Assembly (NCBI RefSeq): GCF_008831285.2
Contig: NC_045143.1
Span: 25,381,662 to 25,445,661 of the forward strand
DNA: 64,000 nucleotides
Direction: 5' to 3'
Source of the DNA: Nymphaea colorata
Taxonomy: Eukaryota > Streptophyta > Magnoliopsida > Nymphaeales > Nymphaeaceae
Position numbers and translations under genes: made by a program. Positions 23,787 to 35,259 of this stretch are shown here, in pieces (within the stretch, counting starts at the first letter, position 1; each line of letters opens with the position of its first letter). The notes beneath the pieces are model-generated. The model did no database searches and was not told the origin of the DNA. It saw only the letters and a list, made by a program, of their open reading frames with translations.

Positions 23787-25312
23787 TGTAACACTCATTG
23801 TTTTTGTAGGTGGGCCGGATCGGGTCCAGACCTGGACCCGAATCCACTAGCATGGGGAGCCCGTCACGCGAGAGAACTCTTTTCCCTCGCCTTCCTCAGC
23901 CATCTCCCTCTTCTTCATCTATCAGTGGCTCGCACGACAGAGAGAAATAGGAGGCGGAAGGAGTAGCAGCAGCGACAGGGTGATCAGCGGCGGCAGCAGT
24001 TGAGGAACTGGCGGAGGTGAAGGGCGACGGTGCTACGGTAAACCCTCACATTCTCGCGATCCCTTCTGTTTTATCTCCCCTGCTATTCTCTATCGACTTC
24101 CCCTCTATCCCAACTCTTCTTTGTCGTCAACCTCTCTGATTCAAACTCTCAGCCGATAGTTTATGTCCCATCTCATCCTCTCGTCATCAACCCCCCCTTC
24201 TCACTCTGGCACCTTCTCTCTCTTCTTTCACGCACTCTCACCCTCACTGCCCTTCTTTCCCTTTTGACCGAACCCTTTCTCCCTCTCATTTTCAGCCTCC
24301 CTTGCATCTACCGTAGGCTTCTCTAATGGCAGAACCCTCTCTTGAGGCCCATTTTCGTCGATTTTGACTCTATCGTGGCTCTTTGGTCAATTTGCAGCTT
24401 GGGGACGCATCTTTCCCCTCATAGCAGTGAGGTGAATGCATTGGTGGTGGCGGCATTGAGGGATTTTAGCCGCTTGGGGGCCTTTCGAAATCGTGGGGTG
24501 GCTGCCGGGAGGACTGCAACAGTTCGGACTCTTTAATTGGGGTGAGCAAGGCATAATTGAGCCTATAGTGTTGGAAATTTTCTGTTAGAGCATGTATAAT
24601 TATTGTTTGAGCATGCTAGAATTTAGAATTGATGAATTGGGATGCAGATTAGCGATGTTGCTTTTTAGAGAAAGTTTAGGATTATGTTGGACAGACGATG
24701 ATTCATGACTATGATGATCTTTTAAGCTTGAGGTGTTAATTTTCAAAGTTATTGGGAAACGCAGTAGAGATTTTGATGTGGATGAGAAGATTTAGAACCG
24801 TCTTAGTGAGCACGTGGCGCATGATTTTGTGAATGGGTGTATCTTGGCATTATTTGGGGAAATAATACGTAAGTTGGATGTAACTAGTAGGTTGACGCAT
24901 CGACTAAAGAAAGTTAATTAGAAATGTGTTAGTGATGGATTAGTCGAAGCATTGAGTTCTCACGTTTGGTGGCAACGTCAAGAAGTTGGGAAGTGGCTTA
25001 TTGGAAGGCCTTGTGGTTCGACACTACCTGTCGACACCCTTTTGAGGCGATGACATGTGCCTCAATGATGTTGTTTTATATTTGTATGTTTTGCAAAACT
25101 AAGGTAGTAGAGAATTTACCGCTTGTGTATGTTTGCAGGTACACCAGGCACGTCCTGTCGACCTTGAGTGACCAGATCGAAACTTGAGGCATTTTGAAGA
25201 GTTTTGTGGGTGCACGACAGGTATGGCGGCATTCCAAGCAAATCCCTGCCTAGGGCCAACGTGTGAATGTGTGTTCCTAGGATCGTGGGTTCCTAGGATT
25301 GTTATGTAATTG
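23787..25312 (+). mobile_element. truncated gypsy LTR (head half)
   Basis: It begins TGTAACAC and follows the family LTR (GGGTCCAGACC-GGACCCGAA, a CT-rich block, then the CGACACTACC-GTCGACACCC and CCTAGGATTGT words). Similarity stops at about 25312, after roughly 1.5 kb, so the tail is missing. No internal domains follow. Confidence 0.88.
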
Positions 25313-26649
25313 ATATTACAGTATATATCAAACGTAGTCTATCATAACTGCATAGTGTTCATATTATATTGAGCCTAGGAAGGTAGTAGTGTCCTATTAT
25401 TATATTATAAGCCCATAATATATACTGCACATAGGTTCCTTCATAAAGGGCCAACATAAATAGTGTAATAGTGCTATATGGCCACAGTATAGAGGCTATA
25501 TGCACTATTATAGCCCTAACATGGGCAAAATAGTAGTATATACCTTCAATGGAATGGTCTCCTTCACTGTCACAAAAAATGCGTCTTACTGGAAAAAGAC
25601 ACGTATAATACGGCAAAACATAGACAATCATATAATACCCGTACAAAACGCATCTTTTCTAAAAAATGTCAAACAACAAAAAACATGTAAAAAATGAGTA
25701 TTATGCGCATATTATACCCTTTTTTGTGTTTTTTCATATTTTTATGATTTCTTATTTTTTATAATTTTTAGGATTTATTAAATGTTCTAAATTTTTTAAA
25801 AATTTGCAAAGATTTTCTCATTTTATTCCCGAGATATACAACTTTGTCGTATTATACTCGTCTTTTTCCTCGTCGTATATTACACGTTATTTATAACAAC
25901 TACCAATATAGTACCTAATCTAATGAGATATGTTTATAGGGGTACACAGTCACCTAAATATAATTTGTTAATTAGCTTAACCCTATATGCCCATAATAGG
26001 GTACACACTATTTGCACAACTATAGTCTATAGGGTAGCTACACATATAACCATAAACCATATATATAGGTGTATGCCCCTAATATTGCATGTAACCTATG
26101 TATATGGATGTGCATGTACCCTATGTTACGGTTACTGGCGTATTACAATACCCTATAATGGCTGTTAGCCCATATGGTACCATATGTATACACTAAGGCT
26201 GGGTTATACACTATGACACATATACTATTAGATTATTGGTCAATGGTAGGGTTATAATACAATTGGTACTGCCTATACAGTAGGTTTTAGTGTGCAGTGC
26301 TATGTATAATATAGGGTTATAGTATATGAAGTGCACATATATGTACTATATGGCTTAACCCAATAATGTGTTATTAAATATACTGAACTATTAGTTCAGT
26401 AATAACAAGGGCACCCATGTTATTAACTTACATATCTATAGATTATGATATCCTCTACATGTAAATACTTCATTTACATGACCCATGATCATGGTATCAT
26501 ACAGTACACACCTCATACATACGATTGGTTCATAGCATACTTTACTAAGGTATAGTGTTGTATATATGGTCTCCAAATATTATGTATAAATATGATATTA
26601 TAGCATACATTATACACATACTATCTCCAAATACTATAAGGGATCAAAT
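25313..26649. other. AT-rich stretch without genes
   Basis: Rich in recurring words such as CCCTATA, TATAGGG and GCCCATAATA in both orientations, with no domain-bearing frame. Around 25580-25880, CGTATAATACG-like words and long T runs resemble the palindromic block in the CCD1 intron at 47785-48530, so it may hold a relative of that repeat. Confidence 0.5.
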
Positions 26650-29600
26650 GAATGACTTGAATGTCGCTTATTTTAATACAAACTTGTTATTATATTTGTA
26701 ATAAAATATTTAAATGATTGAAATCACAAGTTCATATAGATACAAACGGGATCTTTGCATTACATAGATCCATTGTAGCTAATTCAATGAGTTGAACTTG
26801 TTGTTACATCTATAGTGAACAATTTGAGTGATTGAAATCACACGCTTGTATCTATACGAGTGGGATTTAAGTGATTCTTTCATTTGATCATTCATTTGAT
26901 CATGCATATTTAATTTAATGTTTTTAACTTATTGTTACGTCCATATCGAATGATTTAGTGGATTGACATCACAAGTTTTTATGAAAATGAATGAGATTCA
27001 AGTCATTCATTTGATCTCTTATAATTAATCTAATGTATTTCACTTGTTATTACATCTATAACGAATGATTTAAATGATTAAAATCACAAGTTTATATCAA
27101 TGCGAGTGGGATTTAAGTGATCCATTTGATCATGCAAATTTAATTGAATGTGCTTAACTTGTTGTTACATCCATATTGAATGATTTAGTGGATTGAAATC
27201 ACAAGTTTAAATAAAAATGAATGAAATTGAAGTGATTCATTTGCTCACTTATATCTAATCTAATGTGTCTAGCTTGTTATTACATCTATAAGGAATGATT
27301 AAAATGATGGAAATCACAAGTTCATATGTATACAATTGGGATCTATGCATTAGTTTGATCCCCTTTAGTTAATCCAATCAGTTGAACTTGTTGTTACATC
27401 TATAATGAACGATCTAATGGATTGAAATCATAGGTTTATATCAATAAAAGTGAGATTAATTGATTCATTTGATTACACACACTTAATTGAATGTGCTCAA
27501 TTTGTTGTTACATCCATGCTGAATGATTTAGTGGATTGAAATCACAAGTTTGTGTGAAAATGAATGATATTCAAGTCATTCATTTGATTTCTTATAGTTA
27601 ATCTAATGTGTTTCACTTGTTATTACATTTTTAATAAATGATTTAAATGATGGAAATCACAAGTTTATATGGATGTAAATGAGATCAATGCATTTGTTTG
27701 ATCCATTGTATTTAATACAATGAGTTGAACTTATTGTCACGTCTATAGTGAACGATGTAGCGGAGTGAAATCACAAGTTCATGTCAATTGGAGTAGGATT
27801 TAAGAGATTCATTTGATCTCACATAGATAATTGAATGTACTTAACTTATTGTTACATCCATATTGAATGATCAAGTGAATTGAAATCACAAGTTTCTATG
27901 AAAATGAGCGAGATTGAAGTCATTCATTTGATCCCGTGTAGTTAATCTAATGGGGTTGACTTGTTATTACATTTGTAATGAATGATTTAAATGATTGAAA
28001 TCTCAAGTTCATATGGATATAAACGGGATCTATGCATTACTTAAATCCCTTGTAGTTAATCCAATGAGTTGAACTTGTTGTTACATTTATAATGAACAAT
28101 TTGAGGGATTGAAATCACATGCTTGCATCTATACAAGTGGAATTTAAGTGATTCTTTCACTTGATCATTTATTTGATTATGCATATTTAATTGAATGTGT
28201 TTAACTTGTTGTTTCGTCCATGTCGAATGATTTAGTGGATTGACATCACAAGTTTGTATGAAAATGAATGACATTAAAGTCATTCATTTGATCCTTTATA
28301 ATTAATTTAATGTATTTCACTTGTTATTACATCTATAATGAATGATTTAAATGATTGAAATCACAAGTTTATATCAATGCGAGTGAGATTTAAGCGATTC
28401 ATTTAATCATGCATATTTAATTGAATGTGTTTAACTTGTTGTTACATCCATATTGAATCATTTAGTGGATTGAAATCACAAGTTTAAATAAAAATGAATG
28501 AAATTGAAGTGATTCATTTGCTCACTTATATTTAATCTAATGTATCTCTCATGTTATCACAACTATAATGAATTATTTAAATAATTGAAATCACAAGTTC
28601 ATATGTACAAATGAGATCTATGCATTAGTTTGATCTCTTGTAGTTAATCCAATCAATTGAACTTGTTGTTACATCTATAATGAACAATCTAAGGGATTGA
28701 AATCACAGGTTTGTATCAATAAAAGTGGGATTAATTGATTCATTTGATCACAAACACTTAATTGAATGTGCTCAATTTGTTGTTACATCCATATTGAATG
28801 ATTTAGTGGATTGAAATAACATGTTTGTATGAAAATGAATGAGATTCAAGTCATTCATTTGATCCCTTATAGTTAATGTAATGTGTTTCACTTGTTATTA
28901 CACTTATAATGAATGATTTAAATGATAAAAATCACAAGTTTATATGGATGCAAAAGGGATCAATGCATTTGTTTGATCCCTTGTATTTAATACAATGAGT
29001 TGAACTTGTTGTCACATCTATAGTGAACAATGTGGTGGATTGAAATCACAAGTTCATGTCAATTAGAGTAGGATTTAAGAGACTTATTTGATCTCACGTA
29101 GTTAATTTAATGTACTTAACTTATTGTTACATTCATATTGAATGATCTAGTGAATTCAAATCACAAGCTTCTGTGAAAATGAGCGAGATTGAAGTCATTC
29201 ATTTGATCCCTTATAGTTAATCTAATGGGTTTGACTTGTTATTACATTTGTAATGAATGATTTATATGATTGTAATCACAAGTTCATATGGATACAAACA
29301 GGATCTATGCATTAGTTAGATCCCTTGTAATTAATCCAATGAGTTGAACTTATTGTTATATCTATAGTGAACAATTTAAGGAATTGAAATCACACGCTTA
29401 AATCTATACGAGTGAGATTTAAGTGATTCTTTCATTTGATCATGCATATTTAATTGAATGTGTTTAACTTGTTGTTACACTCATATCAAATGATTTAGTG
29501 GGTTGACATCAGAAGTTTGTTCGAACATGAATGAGATTCAAGTCATTCATTTGATCCCTTTTAATTAATCTAATGTATTTCACTTGTTATTACATATATA

Positions 29601-31088
29601 ATGAATGATTTAAATGATTGAAATCACAAGTTCATATCAATACGAGTGAGATTTAAGTGATTCATTTGATCTTGCATATTTAATTGAATGTGCTTAACTT
29701 GTTGTTACATCCATATTGAATAATTGAATGGATTGAAATCACAAGTTTAAATAAAAATGAATGAAATTGAAGTGATTCATTTGCTCGCTTATATCTAATC
29801 TAATGTGTCTAGCTTGTTATTACATCTATAATGAATTATTAAAATGATAGAAATCACAAGTTCATATGTATACAAAAGGGATTTATGCATTAGTTTGAAC
29901 CCTTGTAGTAAATCCAATCAGTTGAACTTGTTGTTACATCAATAATGAACGAATTGATGGATTGAAATCACAGGTTTGTATCAATAAAAGTGAGATTAAT
30001 TGATTCATTTGATCACACACACTTAATTGAATGTGCTCAACTTGTTGTTACATCTATATTGAATGATTTAGTGGATTGAAATTACAAGTTTATATGAAAA
30101 TGAATGAAATTCAAGTCATTCATTTGATCCATTATAGTTAATCTAATGTGTTTCACTTGTTATTACATTTATAATGAATAATTTAAATGATTGAAATCAC
30201 AAATTTATATGGATGCAAATGGGATCAATGCATTTGTTTGATTCCTTGTATTTAATGCAATGAGTTGAACTTGTTGTCACATCTATAGTGAACGATGTAG
30301 GGGATTGAAATCACAAGTTCATGTCAATTGAAGTAGGATTTAAGAGATTCATTTGATCTCACATAGTTAATTGAATGTACTTAACTTATTGTTACATCTA
30401 TATTGAATGATCTGGTGAATTGAAATCACAAATTTCTATGAAAATGAGCAAGATTGAAGTCATTCATTTGATCCCTTGTAGATAATCTAATGGGTTTCAC
30501 TTGTTATTGCATTTGTAATGAGTTATTTAAATTATTGAAATCACAAGTTCAAAAGGATACAAACGGGATCTATGCATTAGTTTGATCCCTTGTTGTTAAT
30601 CCAACGAGTTTAACATGTTGTTACATCTATAGTGAACAATTTGAGGGATTGAAATCACACGCTTGCATCTATATGAGTGAGATTTAAGTGATTCTTTCAT
30701 TTGATCATGCATATTTAATTGAATGTGTTTAACTTGTTGTTACATCCATATCGAATAATTTAGTGGGTTGACATTACAAATTTGTTTGAACATGAATGAG
30801 ATTCAAGTCATTCATTTGATCCCTTATTATTAATCTAATGTATTTCACTTTTTATTACATCTATAGTTAACGATTTAAGAGATTGAAATCACAAGTTCTT
30901 ATCAATACGAGTGTGATTTAAGTGATTCATTTGACCATGCATATTTAATTGAATATACTTAACTTGTTGTTACTTTCATATTGAATGATTTGGTGGATTG
31001 AAATCACAAGTTTAAATGAAAATGAATGAAATTCAAGTAATTCATTTTGCTCACTTGTATTTAATCAAATGTGTCTCACTTGTTATTG
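26650..31088. repeat. satellite array: about 115-bp monomers in an 11-mer higher-order repeat
   Basis: The anchor GATTGAAATCACAAG or close variants recur at 26831, 26961, 27076, 27191, 27306, 27421, 27534, 27649, 27763, 27877, 27993 and 28107, giving monomers of 113-116 bp apart from one of 130 bp. Neighbouring monomers differ. Monomers 11 positions apart match closely: the variant bearing GCTTG/GCTTA after the anchor returns at 26844, 28121, 29396 and 30661 (steps of 1277, 1275 and 1265), and the TTGCTCAC/TTGCTCGC variant at 27241, 28518, 29781 and 31047. About 38 monomers make about 3.5 higher-order units. No ORF is meaningful here. Confidence 0.96.
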
Positions 31089-31842
31089 GACTGCATCTCA
31101 TAGCTTTGTATTTTTGTTTTTTCTTGTTGCAGTTGCATAGAACGAGGTTTGCATGTTGTAATATGTTTGGGCTTGGAGCATTTTAGGAAGATTAGCTATT
31201 TATAGTAGAAATTAGGTGTAAGAGTTCACATATGGTATAGCTAGTTTTTGTCTTGTTTCCTAAGTTTTAAGAGTATTTTGTGTTTTAGCAGCCCACTAAT
31301 ATTTTGAGTTCACACAAGAGAAAGTAAGTGAACTGGTATATACTTAGGTTAGCCGACGTTAACCAAACTTTAGACGTTTTTTTCACAAAAGACACTAAAT
31401 ACAATTTGTATTTTGTATGAGCAACCCTTTAGCACACTTACACGAGCATGTATGAAAAGTGTTTTTTTTTTATATATACATAAAGAACATTGTATAATTG
31501 TCATTGTGTTTTCCAATATGTTGTTACCCTTTCGTAGACAATTCACAATCCAATCAAAAAGGAAGTGGAGCGATGACAAAGAGATTAAATGTTGCACACG
31601 TTAGAAGAAATCAAGGCACCAGTGAATATCAATGAGTTTAGTGTCTTCAAAAGACCACCACATTTAGATTTAAGTTCTTTTCTTATTTTATGTGTTTGTG
31701 CTTTTTTAGAATATTTTGTATACAAAAAAATGTCCATGCAACACTACTAAATTTCATCGTTTTAGTTGAACTGTTGGAATAGGAGTCTTGGAGTATTACA
31801 ATTCTTGTCTGAGGCATTGATTCTAGGCATGGCAGATGGTGA

Positions 31843-31845
<3 letters not shown>

Positions 31846-31881
<36 letters not shown>
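31846..31881. repeat. (CT)n microsatellite
   Basis: Uninterrupted CT run followed by a short CA run. Confidence 0.93.
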
Positions 31882-31891
<10 letters not shown>

Positions 31892-31909
31892 TCCAGACCA
31901 ACCTTCGGC

Positions 31910-32620
31910 ATGGGTTTTGAATTTTTTCAGAACTCTCGACGAGGGTTCTGATTTTTTTCAGAACCTTCGTCGAAGGTTCTGACCTTGTCGAGGTTCTTTT
32001 TTATCATTCAGAACCCTTGCGGGATTTTTTCATACCCTCATCCATGGTTTAGTCAATCGAAGGTTCCAAAGTTTCAAACTTTGATTGAAGAAACCCTCGA
32101 CCAAATCGAAGGTACAAGTTTTTCGTCTCGTGCGAGTGGAAGAAAGAGGTGGAAAGAAGGGACGCTTGAAAACTTGGTCACTCACGATGGCTGCGAGGCT
32201 GCTTGAAGCTTCTTCACCAGCGATGGTTGCGAGGCGAAAGAGAGAGAGAGACATTAGAGGGAACCAGCAACATTAGAGGGAGAGGGCGGCTCTTCGAGAC
32301 TCGGTTTTAGAAGAAATCTTGGAGACTGGGTTTCAGAAGAAACCCTCTGTCTTGAGGGTTTACCCGCAAAGGGTTTCTCTAAAACATTTTGAGGGGGGGA
32401 GAGAGATATCATGGTGAACACAGAAGGAGAGGGAGTTTCCTCGAAACCAGCATCATAAATGGTTTCAGAAATGCCTCTACATGAGGGTTTCAAAAGCGAA
32501 ACCCTCTGCCTGTGCATAGAGGGTTTCAGAGCTCTCTAAGACCCTCTATGCAGATGTAGAGAACTGAAACCCTCTCTCTGCAAAGGGTTCAAAGCAACCC
32601 TCCCAGTGGGGAGAGAGGGA
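31910..32620. repeat. block of alternating inverted motifs with hairpins
   Basis: Words of the form TCAGAACC and GGTTCTGA, then GAAACCCTC and GAGGGTTTC, recur in both orientations over 700 bp. They form a perfect 12-bp-arm palindrome at 31958-31982 and an 11-bp-arm hairpin at 32514-32551. Nature unknown. Confidence 0.7.
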
Positions 32621-33169
32621 GAGATCGACAAAAGGAAAGACATATGATCCATCACTGGTCCAATTTAGCCGGTATAGAGATAGATGAAAAGAGAAGAAGA
32701 AGACAAATATCAAAAAAGAAAACGTTGAATCCACCTGCAAACCGTTTGGGTTTTCTCCATGCAACGCCCAGCAACTTCGCCAAGCTCCAGTTGGTTGCTG
32801 CCCGCATGTCGCCGGTCCGGTTTTCTTGTCCCGGTGAAGAAAGAGAACAGTGGAGAGGAGAAAAAAGAGAAAGGCAAGCTTGAACCAACGCATCCTTTAT
32901 AAAAATTACCTATACTCCTAATAATATTAAGAAAATTTCAAAACAAACTTAATTTCCACCGATTCCAACTTTTTGTTGAAATTTGTTTTCAACAATATGA
33001 ATCAAACACAAAGAGGTTTTAGAAATATAGATTTTGTTTTCAATTCATCAATTCTAAAAATAAATTTCTGAAAACTTCTTTCTGTTTTTATATTTCCAAG
33101 GCATCAAACAGACCCTTAAATAAGCCCTCTAACCATCATCGGGTTCCACTACATGCATGCATAGGCACA

Positions 33170-33242
33170 AACTTGGTTCCAGATCTGGACCATAATCTGG
33201 ATCCACCATAAATCTCCCCTAAATGCATCGTTAGGTGTTACA
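33170..33242 (-). mobile_element. possible gypsy LTR head fragment (reverse)
   Basis: On the minus strand it starts TGTAACACC and about 45 bp later has GATCCAGATTATGGTCCAGA, echoing the GGGTCCAGACC-GGACC pattern at the head of the family LTRs. It is short and diverged. Confidence 0.45.
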
Positions 33243-35147
33243 TCCTTGGTCGTTGGGGGCGGTTGATTTTAGTCCTTGCATTTGAGATTGATGACCAACC
33301 CCAACATTTCTAACACATTTCCAAGTCTCACAGAGGTCTTCTATTAACAATCGATATTCAAACTTGTTACCCTAGAACTACTAGAGAGCATTGGAGGCAT
33401 ATTGTGATTATAGCTTAACCAATGATGTTGATTAGGAAGTAGAAATTACACTATAAGAGTTTGACTGGGCATATTGGAAGGACTAGCTGAACATGGCCAA
33501 TAGTATTGGACTTTGGTTCTTCCACCAAGATCGATTGATCAATAGTATCTTGGATATTCCTCAAGACAAAGTTGTCAATGTAGTCTCTCACACTTGTGTG
33601 AAATTTAAAAAATTAATTCCTGGTGAGTCCCATCAAGCATGGTGGATGAAGCTTAACCATCCTCTACTTGATTATAAAGTTCGTCATCACCTCTAGTGTT
33701 TTTCCTAACGAGTTGAACTTTCTATCATGGCTCCAATTGGATGCTTAGGTATGTTCTTTGGTGAGGGAGCTCAAGCTGGCTTCTATCTGCAGTAGCAATA
33801 GACAAAACTCCCGTTGTTGTTCTTGTTATTGTCCCCAGGATCAACTAGAGCATATGATCCTTAAGATTGAGGGTCTTCATCTTGTTGCACATCAATTCCA
33901 CCCCAAGATGGAACTCAATCATATATTTCATTCAATTGTTCTTTCAATTTACAAAGATAGCAGAGGTGTTTCGACATTATAAGAGAGTTATTTAGTGAAA
34001 TGCTGGTACCCAGAAAATAGTCCTTTACGTTTGGCAAATTCCATGCTTTATCTACTACCTAGCTGCTATTAGTTCCAAGCTGTAGGGGAAGCCAGAAAAT
34101 AGTACCGTGCATGCGATTCTTGAACTTGCCACGTTCATTAAAGAATAGGTGAACTATGCCTTTAGGTTCCCTATCCAATCCAACATGATAAATATGCGAG
34201 GGAGATAATCAATATCATCATCTCGCTGCTTATCAGCAAACAAGCCATTTTTTAGTATAACCTCTTGCTTGAATCTTGACATTGCACATCAGAAACATTG
34301 ACTCTATTTCTTCTATATATTGCGTTATTAGGTGAACTTTTATCCATCTCTTCCGTAGGGCATAGTTCTACGAGGCTTCCCAAATTGTCCTACTTGGACT
34401 ATCATTTACATGCATTGCCCCATGAAGGCTTTTATTGTCATGTGATGAAGGATAAGGTTGGACGACCAATGGGCTCCTCCAATCAAGCTGACAAACTCTT
34501 GGTTTACCTTTTGAAGTAGTTGTTATATTTTGGAACTTCATACTACTAATCCAAGTTTCCAAATTGTGTTCTTTCTAGTAACTACCACAAAATAATGGTT
34601 ACTTGTTTGGTGAAGATAGTCACCAAAAATAATAGTAAAATGTAAGATGAAATGTTGCTCGTAAAACTAAAATAAAGTTGAAGTTTGAGAAACTTTTTAG
34701 TACTTGGCTACCTTTGAGTTGAAAGGTGTGCGCAATCAAAGGAATAATATAGAGACACAGACACTTTGTCTTGGTAATTTTGAAAAGAGAAATGTTGCCT
34801 GAAGGTGCACTGAAACGATCTCCTATTGTAAGAAGTTTATCATAAGAAAGATGATTTTCAATTTAAGGTGTCAAGGCATTTATTTGAGAAAGAAAGTTTG
34901 GATATACCTTATTTACAGAAAAACGAATAGGGGAGTAGATTTGCTTTGGAAATTTGAAAGGACCTTTTCAAAATCACACATTCTCAAAAGTCAAGGACAT
35001 TGATAAAGCACTGCATTCCTAAAATGATTTAGAAAGTGAACAAACTCTTGTAAGTTTGGCTGATAATAACCTTAAAGAGTGTACTCAAAAAATAAAAGCA
35101 TCTCCTATTACCTATAGGAAGGTCATCCAAATAATGTCTGGAAGCGT

Positions 35148-35163
35148 TTTATTAAAGTTTATT
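35148..35163 (-). terminator. candidate polyadenylation signals of CCD1
   Basis: Two AATAAA hexamers on the minus strand (35153-35148 and 35163-35158) lie about 100 nt past the stop codon. Spacing and orientation fit, but the cleavage site cannot be seen. Confidence 0.5.
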
Positions 35164-35259
35164 ACACATTAAAACGTGTCAATGAAGAAAGAGTAGCAAT
35201 ATACATCCCAACTAATTTCCTTAGGACCCAGCTCCTCATTATCTCTGGAGATAATGCCA

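Larger units (their letters stand above)
31089..35259. other. spacer between satellite and CCD1, no gene recognised
   Basis: Contains short frames at 33493-33696 and 33758-33982 with ordinary amino-acid content but no family I recognise and no continuation. Separate entries cover the CT microsatellite, the inverted GAACC/GGTTC and GAAACCCTC motifs, and a reverse LTR head. The part left of 35260 is probably the CCD1 3' UTR and downstream DNA. Confidence 0.5.

Noticed and set aside
28056-28283. 75-residue ORF on the minus strand
   Set aside because: It lies within the satellite array and is a chance open frame through monomers.
26650-31088. CRISPR-like array
   Set aside because: Monomers are contiguous with no unique spacers, and the sequence is plant nuclear DNA; it is satellite DNA.
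32340-32600. Interstitial telomere repeat (CCCTAAA-like)
   Set aside because: The recurring word is GAAACCCTC in both orientations, not a tandem CCCTAAA array.
33493-33982. Two ORFs of 67 and 74 residues
   Set aside because: Composition is ordinary, but no family is recognised, no splice partners exist and stops surround them; insufficient for a gene call.
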